DNA of 64,000 nucleotides, taken from positions 33,145,439 to 33,209,438 of the forward strand of contig CM068322.1 of the NCBI GenBank assembly GCA_034766995.1, read 5' to 3'. The notes below the pieces were generated by a model. The model saw only the letters and a list, made by a program, of their open reading frames with translations, made no database searches and had not been told where the DNA came from. A program made the translations under genes and the position numbers. Positions 34,851 through 45,734 of the stretch are shown one piece after another (position 1 is the stretch's first letter; each line of letters begins with the position of its first letter). Source of the stretch: Acanthacorydalis orientalis. Lineage: Eukaryota; Arthropoda; Insecta; Megaloptera; Corydalidae.

Positions 34851-34895
34851 GCTTTATTTAATTATTTATTTTCATAATTTACTGATTACTACCCA
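34588..34895. repeat. Tandem duplication (about 155 bp x 2) including a (TA)n tract in each copy
   Basis: Both copies share the order GAGATGTTTAGTGGATTCTA, TTTTATTTAGTGTAACTGTC, AAGATTATATA, (TA)n (34652-34702 and 34804-34850), ATGCTTTATTTAATTATTTA and AATTTACTGATTA. Copy 2 has lost about 12 bases (ACAAGAATTC area) and carries a TTTATA interruption. A recent local duplication. Confidence 0.9.
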
Positions 34896-35397
34896 TGATT
34901 TTTAGAAAACATTTAATAGTTTTATATGAAGTGAAAATAAAATATACATCTGAATGTATGAATGTTTGAAACCGTGTTTGAATTTTATACAATAATTATT
35001 TGAAATTAAATACTTTTATATTTATTTACATTCATTATTTGTCAATTGACTTACGAAACTCAGCAATTTTTTATCCTAACGCATTCACTCTGCAAGTTAT
35101 CTTAATAAATATATGTCTGCGTTGCGCTGAAAAAATGCGAATCTTCAGAATCCAATAAAGCTGTTAACAACGTTGAAATGTCGTCTGATGTATTATTACA
35201 ATAATTAGTGTTGTATCTGTTTCGATGAACACTAATTAATTCGTACTCAGTGTTCCGAATACTTGAAATATAAGACAGATCGTGCTAGGTGCGGGCTCAG
35301 CAGTCAACATGCTAAGTGAACATTCAAACAGTATTGATTTCCTCGTTGTTTATCATTCGTGTAACATTATATTATCATAATCGCTCTTGTATGCAGA

Positions 35398-35402
<5 letters not shown>

Positions 35403-35440
<38 letters not shown>

Positions 35441-35461
35441 TAATATATATATATATATATA
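35403..35461. repeat. (TA)n microsatellite with AGGTAA interruptions
   Basis: Two TA blocks separated by AGGTAA; the same hexamer follows the second block. Confidence 0.95.
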
Positions 35462-35479
35462 GGTAATATTTATATTTAT

Positions 35480-35960
35480 GACTGAAATATAACGCGTGCG
35501 ATGTATAAAGCGTTTTACAAACAGAGTATAATAAATATTTTTCCTTCCACCGTCTTGTCGAGTTTACAACAAACGCCGTTACCATATTCGCACGGAAACT
35601 TCTACGGAAGTATTTCCCGAAACCGGCGTTTCGCGTTCTGTACAAATCTTCGACAGACGAACCGGGGAAAACTTTCCTCCACTTCGGCCATTTATCTCCG
35701 TGCGACTGTACGCGACTCGAACGGGCGGACCGCCGCGTCAGAAAGTTCAAACGGCACGGCTGTATTTCAATTCAACTACGTCGTTATTAGGCCCGTCTCG
35801 TCGACATGTCATATTCGATCGTTTCGCGGTACCGTGCCGGCGCAGCGCGTACCTGCAACGACGATCGGACGGACGAATTATATTTGTTGTTTGTTGTTTA
35901 TTCGTATCGTTTTCTGAACGACGGTTCGCGTTTCGGCGCTGTAATGAATTGATACTTGGA
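35480..35960. other. CpG-rich island with overlapping frames on both strands
   Basis: 138-codon (35501-35917) and 89-codon plus frames and a 127-codon minus frame overlap, as expected from low stop density in GC-rich DNA. None is recognised. Possibly a promoter or conserved non-coding region. Confidence 0.35.
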
Positions 35961-36269
35961 ATATATTAATATACATTAGTCGAGTTGTTGAACGATTACT
36001 GTACGAGAGTTCTGAGAAACGCTTGTTGAAGGAAATGATTCATTCATGTGCTCTGTGTTATCTATAAATCAAGTAAATCGGTTATAAATTAATAGCATCG
36101 CTCATGAGGATGGTAAAGCATACAAGTTGAAACGAACAGATCACGAAAAATAACTCTCATTCTATTTTCTATACATATTTAATAAAATATTATATATACT
36201 GATAATAAATCTTGCTTTAAATCACTTTTATAAATATTATACATGATATAAACAGTGGCTCATAAAAAT

Positions 36270-36735
36270 GTAGATACGAAGACGGTTTGAAGAGTAACTT
36301 GGCTCGACATCAGAGACAACAGCTTCAGTTTCAAAGTGTACTTTATTTTTCAACATAATTCTCACAAAACTCAACGCACTTGTCTCAAGTTTCTCCAGGT
36401 TTGCCAGGAGTTTATTTACCTCCAGGTAATTCAATTACCTCCCAGGAGTGGATTTCTTCGAAGTCCACAAAACGGTCGCTTGCGGCCTCTATCGTCTCTT
36501 CATTCGACCCAAATCGTTTTCCAGCAAGGAAAATTTGAGTTGCAGGAATAGATGGAAGTTTGAGGGAGCTAAATCAGATAAACATGGTTGATGCCAAATC
36601 AATCTCCAATTTAAACAATTTTTGTTGAGCAGCAACGCTTGAATAAGCCGGTGCATTGTCATGGTGAAACAACACTTTTTATTGACCGTTTCGGGACGAT
36701 TTTTCTCGATAGCTACCTTCAATTTCTCTAAAAGT
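36270..36735 (-). pseudogene. mariner transposase relic, C-terminal third
   Basis: A minus-strand frame (36722-36489) reads KVAIEKNRPETVNKKCCFTM then TMHRL, the degraded HHDN region, and DLAPSNFHLFLQLK, the region after the third catalytic aspartate. The C-terminus lies in another frame near 36390-36340 (DKCVEFCENYVEK and a stop). Upstream domains are missing. Confidence 0.82.
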
Positions 36736-36762
36736 GCTTTAAAATACTTTTAAAGCACTTTT
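36730..36762. other. Perfect 14-bp inverted repeat, 5-nt loop
   Basis: AAAAGTGCTTTAAA, loop ATACT, TTTAAAGCACTTTT, at the right edge of the mariner relic. It could be a local foldback from repair. Confidence 0.85.
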
Positions 36763-36864
36763 AAACGTATTTGAAAACTGATAAAGTGTTTTCTCACAAG
36801 TTCACGAGTCAGACTCGTGATTCATACACAAAGTGTTAAGAGATAGAAAAATCAAAGCCAGAAA

Positions 36865-36995
36865 AGTATTTTTCCGTACTTTGACACTCTGAAGAAGATG
36901 AAATTGCGATTTAAATTCATATTATCAACAAAATGATCAATAATAAATCACTGAACATTTTTAATCAGAAAAAAAATGTATTTTTCGAGAGAATA
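36865..36995 (-). mobile_element. Foldback-like repeat, right arm
   Basis: TTTGACACTCTGAAGAAGAT, AAATGATCAATAATAAATCA and CTGAACATTTTTAATCAGAA in right-arm order. Confidence 0.65.
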
Positions 36996-37734
36996 AGAAT
37001 TTTAGTTATATAAGAGAGGAAAGAAAATTTATATTCATTTTTCAACCCATTTTTGTATAAAAACATATTGGAAAAAAATTGAGAAAAATATCATATAAGA
37101 TTTTTAAAATCTACCATAGTCTCTGACCATGTCATCAATTTTTCTATTAAACTTTTAAAATTAAAAATGATCTATGGAAGGGTTCAATAATGCTATTAAC
37201 GTACAATCCCAGATGTATTTTATCTCCGCTTATTCTTGATTTATTTTCTTAAGAGCATCCGTCGACTATAATTTTCTTAAATGCACATGTAATATAAAAC
37301 GTATATTCTCCAAACGATCTGAAATAGAACCGACCAATGTGCATTTTTTCTGGTTATAAAAGATACGGTCGAATCATCAATCGACGATATATGATCCACT
37401 TGGATAGAATTTACATATATCGTAGACAGAAGTGAGTTTTCGGAACTTATGCTCCATTTATATTAAAATACACAATCTCAAGTACCGTCTAGACGTTGTA
37501 TGGCGGATAAACATGCTATTACGATTATGTATTGGTGTATAAAAATGAGATTTATTTATTTATATGATAATTATATTTATATATATCTTCTCTATGATTT
37601 TATTATATGTATAAAATATATGATGCATAAATTACAGATAAATATTTACTAAGGATGATTGAAATATTTTAAATAAGATTTCGTAACTGAAAATACAGCT
37701 CTGACACTGGAAAAATTCAGAGATTTTTCTCAAT

Positions 37735-37865
37735 GTAATAGAAAGTATAAAAGTAACAATCAAAAGTGATCAATGCTAATTTATTGAACACTTTTGATTA
37801 GAAAACTTTGGTTTTCGATGTAAAAAAAGAATTAATTTATGAAAGCGCATTCATAACTCTTATAA
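37735..37865 (-). mobile_element. Foldback-like repeat, right arm, next to the 38-kb array
   Basis: AAGTAACAATCAAAAGTGAT, TTATTGAACACTTTTGATTA and a TTATGAAAGCGCATTC end. Lies directly left of the tandem array whose unit contains the same core inverted. Confidence 0.62.
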
Positions 37866-37979
37866 AAGATAAGGTATCAGTGTAGCAAGACATAGAATGA
37901 ACTTATCAAAAAAATGAACCTTTATCTATCTTGAAAATTTGTGGACTGCATCTAATCTTCTATATTTAAAATATAACTC

Positions 37980-39080
37980 TTTTTTTCTGCTCAAAAATCA
38001 TTATTGACCATTTTTAATTATTGCATATGGATATTTCTATGGCAGTTCAGAGTAGCAAGACACAGAATTAACTCATCAAAGTTAATTACACTTTATATTT
38101 CTTGAAAACTTATAAAATGTAGATAAACTTTCTGTATTTATAACATAACTCATTTTTCTGGTTAAAAATCGTTATTTAGAATTTTTAATTCTTGCATATG
38201 GGTATTTCGATGGTAGTAAGGATTAACAAGACACAAAATTGACTTATCAAAGATAATTACTTTTTATCTACCTTGAAAAAGTTGTAAAATGTAAATAAAC
38301 TTCTGTATTTACAACATGATTCTTTTTTTCTGGTCAAAAATCACTATTGATTATTTTTTAATTATTGCATATGGATATTTTATAGTAACAAGACACAGAA
38401 TTAACTTATCAAAGTTAATTGATCTTTGTCTACTTTGAAAAACTTGTAAAACGTAGATAAACTCCTCTATTTAGAAAATAACCTTTTTTTCTGGTCAAAA
38501 ATCATTATTGATCATTTTTAATTATTGCATGCGGATATTTCGATGGAAATTCAGAGTAACAGAACACAGAACTAATTTATCAAAGTTAATTTTCTTTTAT
38601 ATACGTTGGAAAACTTGTAAAATATATCTAGTCCTCTGTATTTACAACATGACACTTTTTTGATGGTCAAAAATCACAATTGATCATTTTTAATTATTGA
38701 ATATGAGTATTTCGATAGTAATTCAGAGCAGAAAGACACAGAATTAACTTATCAAAGTTAATTACCTTTTATCTGCCAAAAAAAACTTGTAAAATGTATA
38801 TCAACTACTGTATTTATAACTCTTTTTTTTAGAAAAAAATATTAATCATTTTTAATTATTGTATATGAGTATTTAGATGGCAATTCAGAGTAGCAAGACA
38901 TAGAATTAACTTATCAAAGTTAATTACCTTTTATCTACTATAAAAAACTTTAAAATATATATAAACTTCTGTATTTACAGCAAACCGGTTTTTCTGATCA
39001 AAAATCTTTATTGATCGTTTTAAATCATTGCTGATGCATATTTAGATAGTAATTTAAAGTATCAACGTACAGAAAAATCT
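37980..39080 (+). repeat. Tandem array (about 168-bp units x 6.5) derived from the foldback core
   Basis: Unit starts, marked by CAAAAATCATTATTGATCAT or close variants, fall near 37991, 38161, 38334, 38495, 38667, 38833 and 38997, spaced 161-173 bp. Each unit carries the arm core (TTTTTAATTATTGCATATGG, ATATTTCGATGG, AATTCAGAG) followed by GACACAGAATTAACTTATCA, AAGTTAATTACCTTTTATCT and a TGTATTTACAACAT end. No coding capacity. Divergence between units is moderate, so the array is not freshly amplified. Confidence 0.88.
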
Positions 39081-39459
39081 AACTGTCGAATATCTAACAC
39101 TCTCATGAATGATTTGAAATATGGAAAAATCTTTCAATTTGAGAAATTGATTAGATGTGTTTAGTTGAGACTAAAAATGCGAAAATTCAGAAATTTAATT
39201 AGACAGTTTAAGATGCTTACATCTTATCTACATTGCATAGACTGTGAAATTTCAAATAGAAACACACGAGTAGTTAAGATTGTGTTTGTCTGCAAAACAT
39301 GTTAAAACAAAAAGGATAAAGAAGACCATTCCTTACGATCAATTTTTCGAATCACTGTGTAATATCTTCAGTGTACGTACATGGATAGAGAACGTGACAC
39401 GAAAATAGACTTCCACTAAATGAAGAAATAAAAATTAAAAAAAATGAACATGTGAAAAC

Positions 39460-39850
39460 ACGACCGTCGCACAATTGCGACGATATGTAAACACAAATAT
39501 CGTTTTTTTTCCACGCTATTTTTATAAACGTGTGTGTGTGTGCGAGCGTTATACAAAAGTGGAGGGACGCGCGCGCCTATTGAATATTCATCAAACAGTG
39601 AATGGAACAATGCTGCAGTAGACACGCTTCATTACAGCGTACTCATACATATTTACGAGTTTTGAACGAGTGTCATTCGATATACGTGTTGTCATCTCGA
39701 CGCGGCAAAGAAGCCACTGAATTAAACCTGAAACGGATGTCGTCGGCCGCGGAAATGCTAATCAAATGTGACGCAGACTGTAAATATTTCGTGTTCGATA
39801 TTATTTTCGTCGAGATTGTGTCAATCGAGCAAGCAAAGACGTGAAAGCTT
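39460..39850. other. GC-richer island with an 80-codon frame
   Basis: The frame 39602-39844 (plus) is unrecognised; a CpG-rich part lies at 39690-39775. A short (TG)n lies at 39530-39541. Possible conserved non-coding DNA. Confidence 0.3.
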
Positions 39851-39884
39851 TATTACTAAATCTATGCAGATATCAAGGGGTGGG

Positions 39885-40560
39885 TATGAGGCATGTTTGA
39901 CTTCTACAATAACAGCAGGTGCTCAAAGTGGTCACAATTAGTGTCCAGACACTTCTGATTTCTGCGAACTACTGCACGAGCAACATTACCAAAAGTTCCC
40001 AATGTGATTGCCGAGTACGAGGTTTCAATTTTTTCCTATAGCATCGCCAGTGTAGCTGGTTTTCTACGATTTACTACATCTTTTAGGAAATGAAAGGGTT
40101 ATTAATCTGGAGAACGTGGGGAGAACTCAAAAGCACCTCTTCATTCTACCAAATACCCTAACAGAATCTCATCGAGGTATGCTCTCATATCATGGCGATA
40201 GTCTGATGGTGCGCTATCTTGTTGCATGTAAACTGTTCCAACACCATATCTAAGGAAGCAGGACTTGTTGATGTGTGAGACCTCCCGGTTCTTTGCTTGT
40301 GCATCACACACAGTACCATTTTTTTGAAATTCATCACGAATGCATACAACTATCAGACATGTTGAAGATTTTATAGCAAACTCACTGTCGTTGTACTTTT
40401 CACACATTCCAAATTTTAAAATATCAATTCAAAAAGGTTTTTCGTTGCTCGAACGACAACCGTGCCTCTACCATCTTGTTTGACTGTCTTGTAGGTCACA
40501 CAGTGGCCCTATCATTCGTGTGATTAACGATAATTTTTTGAGAGACCATCATATTACATA
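39885..40560 (-). pseudogene. Tc1/mariner-like (DDE_3 class) transposon, internally deleted
   Basis: Starts on the minus strand at ATG 40474 with MVEARLSFEQRKTFLN, then KVQRQ and (shifted) RDEFQKNGTVCDAQ and RTGRSHTSTSPAS, the N-terminal HTH and linker of this class. It then jumps to a segment aligning with the second catalytic aspartate (YMQQDSAPSDYRHDMRAYLD, about 40235). FSPRSPD follows (third aspartate), with the family-typical DVVNRRKPATLAML and KCLDTNCDHFEHLL at about 39950-39915. The first aspartate and roughly 200 residues are missing between the halves. Also frameshifts and stops. Confidence 0.85.
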
Positions 40561-41263
40561 TTACATATTGCTGTCGTAATTCGATTCAACATTGAAGAAT
40601 AATCCATAGATAACCTCTATTAAAGTGTGTATACATTTTTTTTCGGATCTCTCTGTATATACAAGCATTTTATGTCGTCATCCTATTCTTGTTATATATT
40701 TTTTTCAAAAAAAAATCCTTTGCAGAGGGTTAAATAATAAAATGTAGGGAATTATTTGCATAGTTGATATTTGAAAACGTCATCATAAAAAACGATATTT
40801 TCAAAATGTAATTTAATAGTTCAGATCAATACAACAACGCCATTATTGTTAATTTCGACAATCATGTAATCGCATAAATGCATGCTCTCAGTTCCGAACA
40901 CTCCGGTTTGTATATTTAAACAACCGGATGATGTTTATACGACAAGTGCTTGAGAGACGCATTAACACTATCTCTACGAACTGAATATAATTTAATGTTC
41001 CTGATTGATATTACAAGTTATTTAACTTGTTAACTACTGACGGTTTTATAGTAATGGCGTTCATAGCGAGTAGAAATCGGATTAAGTGGAAAATCTCGGC
41101 GCTCCGTTTTTGATGTACTCGATAAATATCTCTTCATAGATTTTAAAACATGTTTAATGAACGATTAAGATAGTAGAAATTTAATACATTTCTGGATAAG
41201 ACTCTGTAGAAAATGATTTTTCTGCATCTTGGTGCTTTAAATAAGATGGTATTGAGATCAGAA
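40561..41263. other. AT-rich stretch, no gene seen
   Basis: Nothing recognised beyond an isolated TTAACTACTGACGG motif near 41029 without a partner. Confidence 0.45.
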
Positions 41264-41477
41264 TATACAGGGTAATTTAATTTCAATCTGGCTTCTAGAT
41301 GAAAGTATTAAGAAATTAAAAAAATCATGTTATTTTCTATTCAGTGTTTTAGTCCAATTCAATTGTCTAAATTACAATGAGAACTAAAGTACTTAATAAA
41401 AAATAACATGATTTTTTTAATTATTGAGTTTTTTTAATCCTTTCATGTGTAGTAAGCCTAAATTGAATCACTCTATA
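41264..41477. mobile_element. MITE with about 65-bp terminal inverted repeats (copy 1)
   Basis: Left end TATACAGGGTAATTTAATTT; right end reversed TATAGAGTGATTCAATTTAG. Both continue through GAAAGTATTAAGAAATTAAA or similar to AAAAAATCATGTTATTTT. Same family as 63429-63622. No coding capacity; superfamily uncertain (TA or TATA target likely). Confidence 0.8.
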
Positions 41478-41580
41478 CATAAACAACAATCAATTATGAT
41501 TTATTGAACATTTTTAACTAGAAAAATCTCTTCGGTTTGTGAAACAGAAGAATTTATTTGTGAATAGTCTTCAGAGTTGG
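41478..41580 (-). mobile_element. Foldback-like repeat, right arm
   Basis: Starts directly at the MITE end: ACATAAACAACAATCAATTA, TTATTGAACATTTTTAACTA, GAAAAATCTCTTCGGTTTGT and an ATTTATTTGTGAA end. The MITE probably inserted into this repeat's middle or replaced its left arm. Confidence 0.65.
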
Positions 41581-42961
41581 ACTGTTTGAGTATTTTATGA
41601 GATGAAAGTATTTTATTGTATACAAAAAAAAATGTATATGTCTTCAGGACTCTACATTATTTAGATACAAATTTTCAACAGTTATTTTTTAAATAATTTT
41701 ACTTTAAACCGTTATAGCATGACTCTTTATATTCGGTTGATATTTTGATAATAATAACATTTGTAATTTATCATTGAAATTTAACTATAATACAAAAGTT
41801 TTATATATTTTTTTCTCCCGGTTTTTTGAAAATTTTTTCCTGGGCATCACTGACATTTAAAGACAACTGAAAAAATTCAAATACAATCATTCAATACTAG
41901 CAATTAAGAATCCGAGGGTAACTACCGGCAACAGTAAAGGCACCGCCTTAATTTTAAGCCTTAAAACGGCCCCACAATGTCATGTATTTTACTCATGATC
42001 AATAAAATGTTTTTGAATTTGAATATATTTTTTACGACTTGCCAGACATTTTCATAAGTGACTGCAGATACACATATTTTTTTTAAAAAAATTATCTGTT
42101 CATTTAAACATCTAAGATCCATTTCTCACATTCTCCGCCCTACCAAAGTATTTCAAGTACATAACGTTACAGCTCATTACCTATAAAAAAGCACGTTACG
42201 AGTCTTTCATTTCAAATGTATGTGTGCGTAGAAGCTATATCGGTTGATGGATCGTATCTCGGTGAAAAATTGCGAACATCGCACGATCGAGCGATGAGAA
42301 ATCATCGTTCCCGATAAGTTAATGATTTTATCAAAATACCAAACCACGCTGATCGTTCTCGCCATTCAACACAATTACAAAGTTTATCGATTTTATAAGA
42401 TAATGGTTAAATCAGCTGCTTTCACGACCGATATTCAATAATCGAAAAAAATGTGTAGAAAATCTGAAAAGAGAACTAAATTCTCAATCGATAATTGAAT
42501 GAAGTAAAGTGAATACACGTTCCTTTATCGTACGAACACCTAATTAATTCAGCAATTAAGTTATTCAACAATTTATCTGTCGTGTATTTACATCTCTCGG
42601 GAAAAAATACCGAGCAAAACATCTGTTCAAATGCATCGTTACAAAGCGTTGGCAATATTTAAAGCACGTGTGTAATCTAACAAGTGTTACAATAATACTA
42701 ATCGAAAAATTAGTATTCCACGCTCATCAGTCTATTTGAACAGCATGAGAGTTCGTGTACTCGCCGAGTATATATTTGTGTATGTGTGTGTGTGTGTGGA
42801 TGTCTTTTAGTGTTTGCTTTGCTTTGTGAGACACAGAAACAAGTACTAAGTGTGGTGAGATATATTGTAACTGAAACTTGCGAATCTCCGCATGGAAAAT
42901 GTAACTTACACCTTCAACAATTTCAGACAGATATCTATGTTATTCGTTACTTCTTTCTCTC
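41581..42961. other. Unassigned; GC-richer patch near 42220-42360
   Basis: The patch contains ACATCGCACGATCGAGCGAT. No frame or repeat family recognised. Confidence 0.4.
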
Positions 42962-42973
42962 TTATATATATGC

Positions 42974-43017
<44 letters not shown>

Positions 43018-43018
43018 T
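42962..43018. repeat. (TA)n-(GA)n compound microsatellite
   Basis: TA units then 12 GA units, the same order as at 17842. Confidence 0.96.
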
Positions 43019-44490
43019 ATATGTTATTCAAAAGCATTTGATGTATACAGAAAACATCAAGCTAATGTATTCCAACTACACTGTAGGTAGAAAGATGTAT
43101 TTTCGTTTGTGTCTGTAGCGAAAAACGAGCAATGACTGTAGGTCAGCTTTTTCATTGTAAAAAAAAATTGTAAAAATAAACTAGACTTTTTATTTCCGCT
43201 AACTAGATTTCACATATGAAGTGAATTATCTCATAAAATATTTTATGGTTCATAATATCCCATGTATGATACAAACATTCTTAAGTTTTTTTTATATTTC
43301 TTATGAATCAGTATATATATTTTTAAAAAGCTATATGTAGCTTTGTAATCTTGATCATATGCTATTTTGGTGATATTCGTTCTTCCATTCAGCTAACTGA
43401 ATAAAATTAAATGTTGCTGAATATTTTGAAATGTTTAAAAATTGAAATAGTTTATTAGACAAATAAATACAGACACGTTATCTTATATCCTAAGATTATA
43501 AACCGTACCCTATTTTACAAATATTATTTTTTTAGAATTTTTACCAAAATTCCAATAAAAATCTTAATGTTTTTCGACTAAAAATTCGACCACTAATGAT
43601 ATTAAATGCCGACGCGAAATACATACACTAAAATACATTACACTAAAAACACACAATACAGTAAAATCTCAAGACTATAACCTCGATACTTTATCGAAAA
43701 AAAAATTCCTGATGATTTCATCAATACAGGGCTTACAAATTTGAAATTGAGACACAACAGGTCTATTTAATTCAATAATTGTGCCATTTTTATCATCACA
43801 CGTAGAAAACCATCATAGTTTTTTTAATAAACTGAGCTGCATTTGATCATGCATATAACTGGATTAAATATCTATATATTGAATCTTCTAACATACAGAG
43901 CATTAAACATCGCATACGTGACGTTGAATACACTCCATATAAACGAGCACTACAACAACTTTATCTGCTCATAACTAACAATATATTAATTTGCGAGACG
44001 TTGTGGCAAACTTAGTTTATTATGAATATGTGATGGGCGTCTAAGTGCTCTTAATAATATTTCCTTATAGATTTGCTATATTCAAATAAAAGTTTCATGG
44101 TACGACGAGCTGTATATCGTTTATGAACGGCCAACGTCACGTTTTATTATTTAACGAGATAGAACCGTATGAGGAATTAATAAACAGAAAAGTATACAGC
44201 ACAGCAATTGAAACTGGTATTAAATTTTCAAACACCGGAAAGTCGACAAGTGTGAGCTACATTTAAAATTTAATTCGCAGGTTGTGAAATTCTACTAATG
44301 AATAATGCAGAATAATAAATTTATAAAAAACAAATTGACATATAACGAGATATAGGATAGAGTGCATGACTAAAACTTTATGTAATGCGATATAAGTAGA
44401 GTGTAGGGCAATTAATAAGACTTCTGTTTTATGTTTAAAGATTTTCTAATAAAAATGTGAAGAAATAAAGGAACAGTCCTTACACTGGCT
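43019..44490. other. AT-rich stretch, no gene seen
   Basis: About 1.5 kb without a supported feature. Confidence 0.5.
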
Positions 44491-44494
44491 AAAT

Positions 44495-44660
44495 TAATTT
44501 TCTCAAATGGTTTCTTTTTTATTCCACAAATTAGACCACAACATTTTCTAATCACACACAAACATTCAATAAATTATAATAATTTATTGAAAATTTTCGT
44601 ATAGTCTGTGAGGTGAAAACGAATCCACTTGTGAAAATAAATTGATAGATTCAGAAATAC
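44495..44660. mobile_element. Foldback-like repeat, short copy lacking the middle
   Basis: ATTCCACAAATTAGACCACA, CATTTTCTAATCACACACAA and ACATTCAATAAATTATAATA meet an inverted AATTTATTGAAAATTTTCGT, GTCTGTGAGGTGAAAACGAA and TTGTGAAAATAAATTG. The arms join directly at the AATAAATT/AATTTATT centre. Confidence 0.7.
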
Positions 44661-44681
44661 AAAACGAAAAGTTCGATTATG

Positions 44682-45600
44682 TTAGGTTGATAGAAGAATA
44701 ATTGAAGTTTATGACCTTCAAATTCATAAATATTTACGGCTGTTCTGATTTTCTTAGATGTTTTAAGTAGTCCAGAACTGTTTGATGACTAATGCCTAAC
44801 TTCTGTGCAAGCTCTCGAATTTTTGCGCGTGGTTCTAATTCAACTGACGCCGACAGTTGGTCGTTACGAACTAAAGAAGGAGACCAGCAACCTTGTTCAT
44901 CTTTAAAGCTCTTGTCCTCAGCACTAAATTTTTGAAACCACCGTTGCGCCGTACGTTCCTTAACACATTGCCGACCGGTAATGTTTTGCTAAAATTTTCT
45001 ATAGGACCGGCGATTTTAGACATATACAATTATTTTGGAAAATGTGTAATAAAACTGAGATAATTTTACAACCACTCGCGTTTCATCTGAAATATATTCA
45101 CAGAATTGATCTGCAAAAATATCTTCCTTATCCATTATGAAGCTATAAAATTTTAAAACAGAATCATTTATTACTATAATTATTTGAACAATTTTGTGTA
45201 TTTACCGGTTTCTTCGAAGTCAAAAACCGAACTGAAAATATCTCTAGTAACAGGAATGATAATATTCGAATGCAAAAAAATACCATTAACTGAAAAACAG
45301 TCAAGAAATTATGTACATCACCTAAAACGAGAATTCTCGTTCCGGGTCGCCAATGTATTAACAGTATCCACATCAAAAGCAGTGTTTAGTTAACGAGCAA
45401 TTTCTGCTGCTTTACCACCCGTTTTGGACTCATAGAAAAATATCTCTTATTGCTTCTTTTCCATCTTTAACTCTAAAGCTCAAATTTTATTATTAAATTT
45501 GAAACAAAATTAATAATGAAACAAAGTCGATGTTATCAAAATACAGGCCGAAACATTGATTTTAAAATGATAATAAGATAAACACGATGAAATGACACAA
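44682..45600 (-). pseudogene. mariner relic split by a piggyBac-type insertion
   Basis: Minus strand. A 5' UTR (45600-45476) matches that at 25.7 kb. The start at 45464 reads MEKK then, past stops, GGKAAEIAR and NTAFDVDTV. The frame is interrupted at TTAA and resumes left of the insertion as KERTAQRWFQKFSAEDKSFK, DEQGCWSPSLVRNDQL and LAQKLGISHQTVLDYLKHLR, the two helix-turn-helix parts. After KSEQP and a stop there is only a short 3' piece, and an end at 44682 reading TTAGGTTGATAGAAGAATAA. The catalytic domain is deleted, leaving ends plus the DNA-binding domain. Confidence 0.87.
44964..45357 (-). mobile_element. Non-autonomous piggyBac-type element (394 bp) inside the mariner
   Basis: Flanked by TTAA at 44960-44963 and 45358-45361. 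One end is CACATTGCCGACCGGTAATG; the other, reversed, is TACATTGGCGACCCGGAACG. Minus-strand ATG at 45135 gives a 40-codon frame starting MDKEDIFADQFCEYISDETR, like the acidic start of piggyBac transposases, so it looks like a deletion derivative keeping the 5' coding start. Removing the element with one TTAA rejoins the mariner frame exactly. Confidence 0.87.
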
Positions 45601-45734
45601 AAAATTCTTTTTTAAACAATTCGTTATGCATTTAATACTATTCCCTGCGAAAAAACATAAGTGAAAACAATTTATGTTGATTTTTGTATACATTAAGGTT
45701 TCATAAGACAGTAACTATTATGCAACTGACAAAT

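Noticed and set aside
35367..35969. Overlapping 138-, 127- and 89-codon frames
   Set aside because: Long frames on both strands of the same CpG-rich island are expected by composition; none is recognisable.
37980..39080. CRISPR-like array
   Set aside because: Units are contiguous diverged tandem repeats of about 168 bp without conserved short repeats and unique spacers, in animal nuclear DNA.
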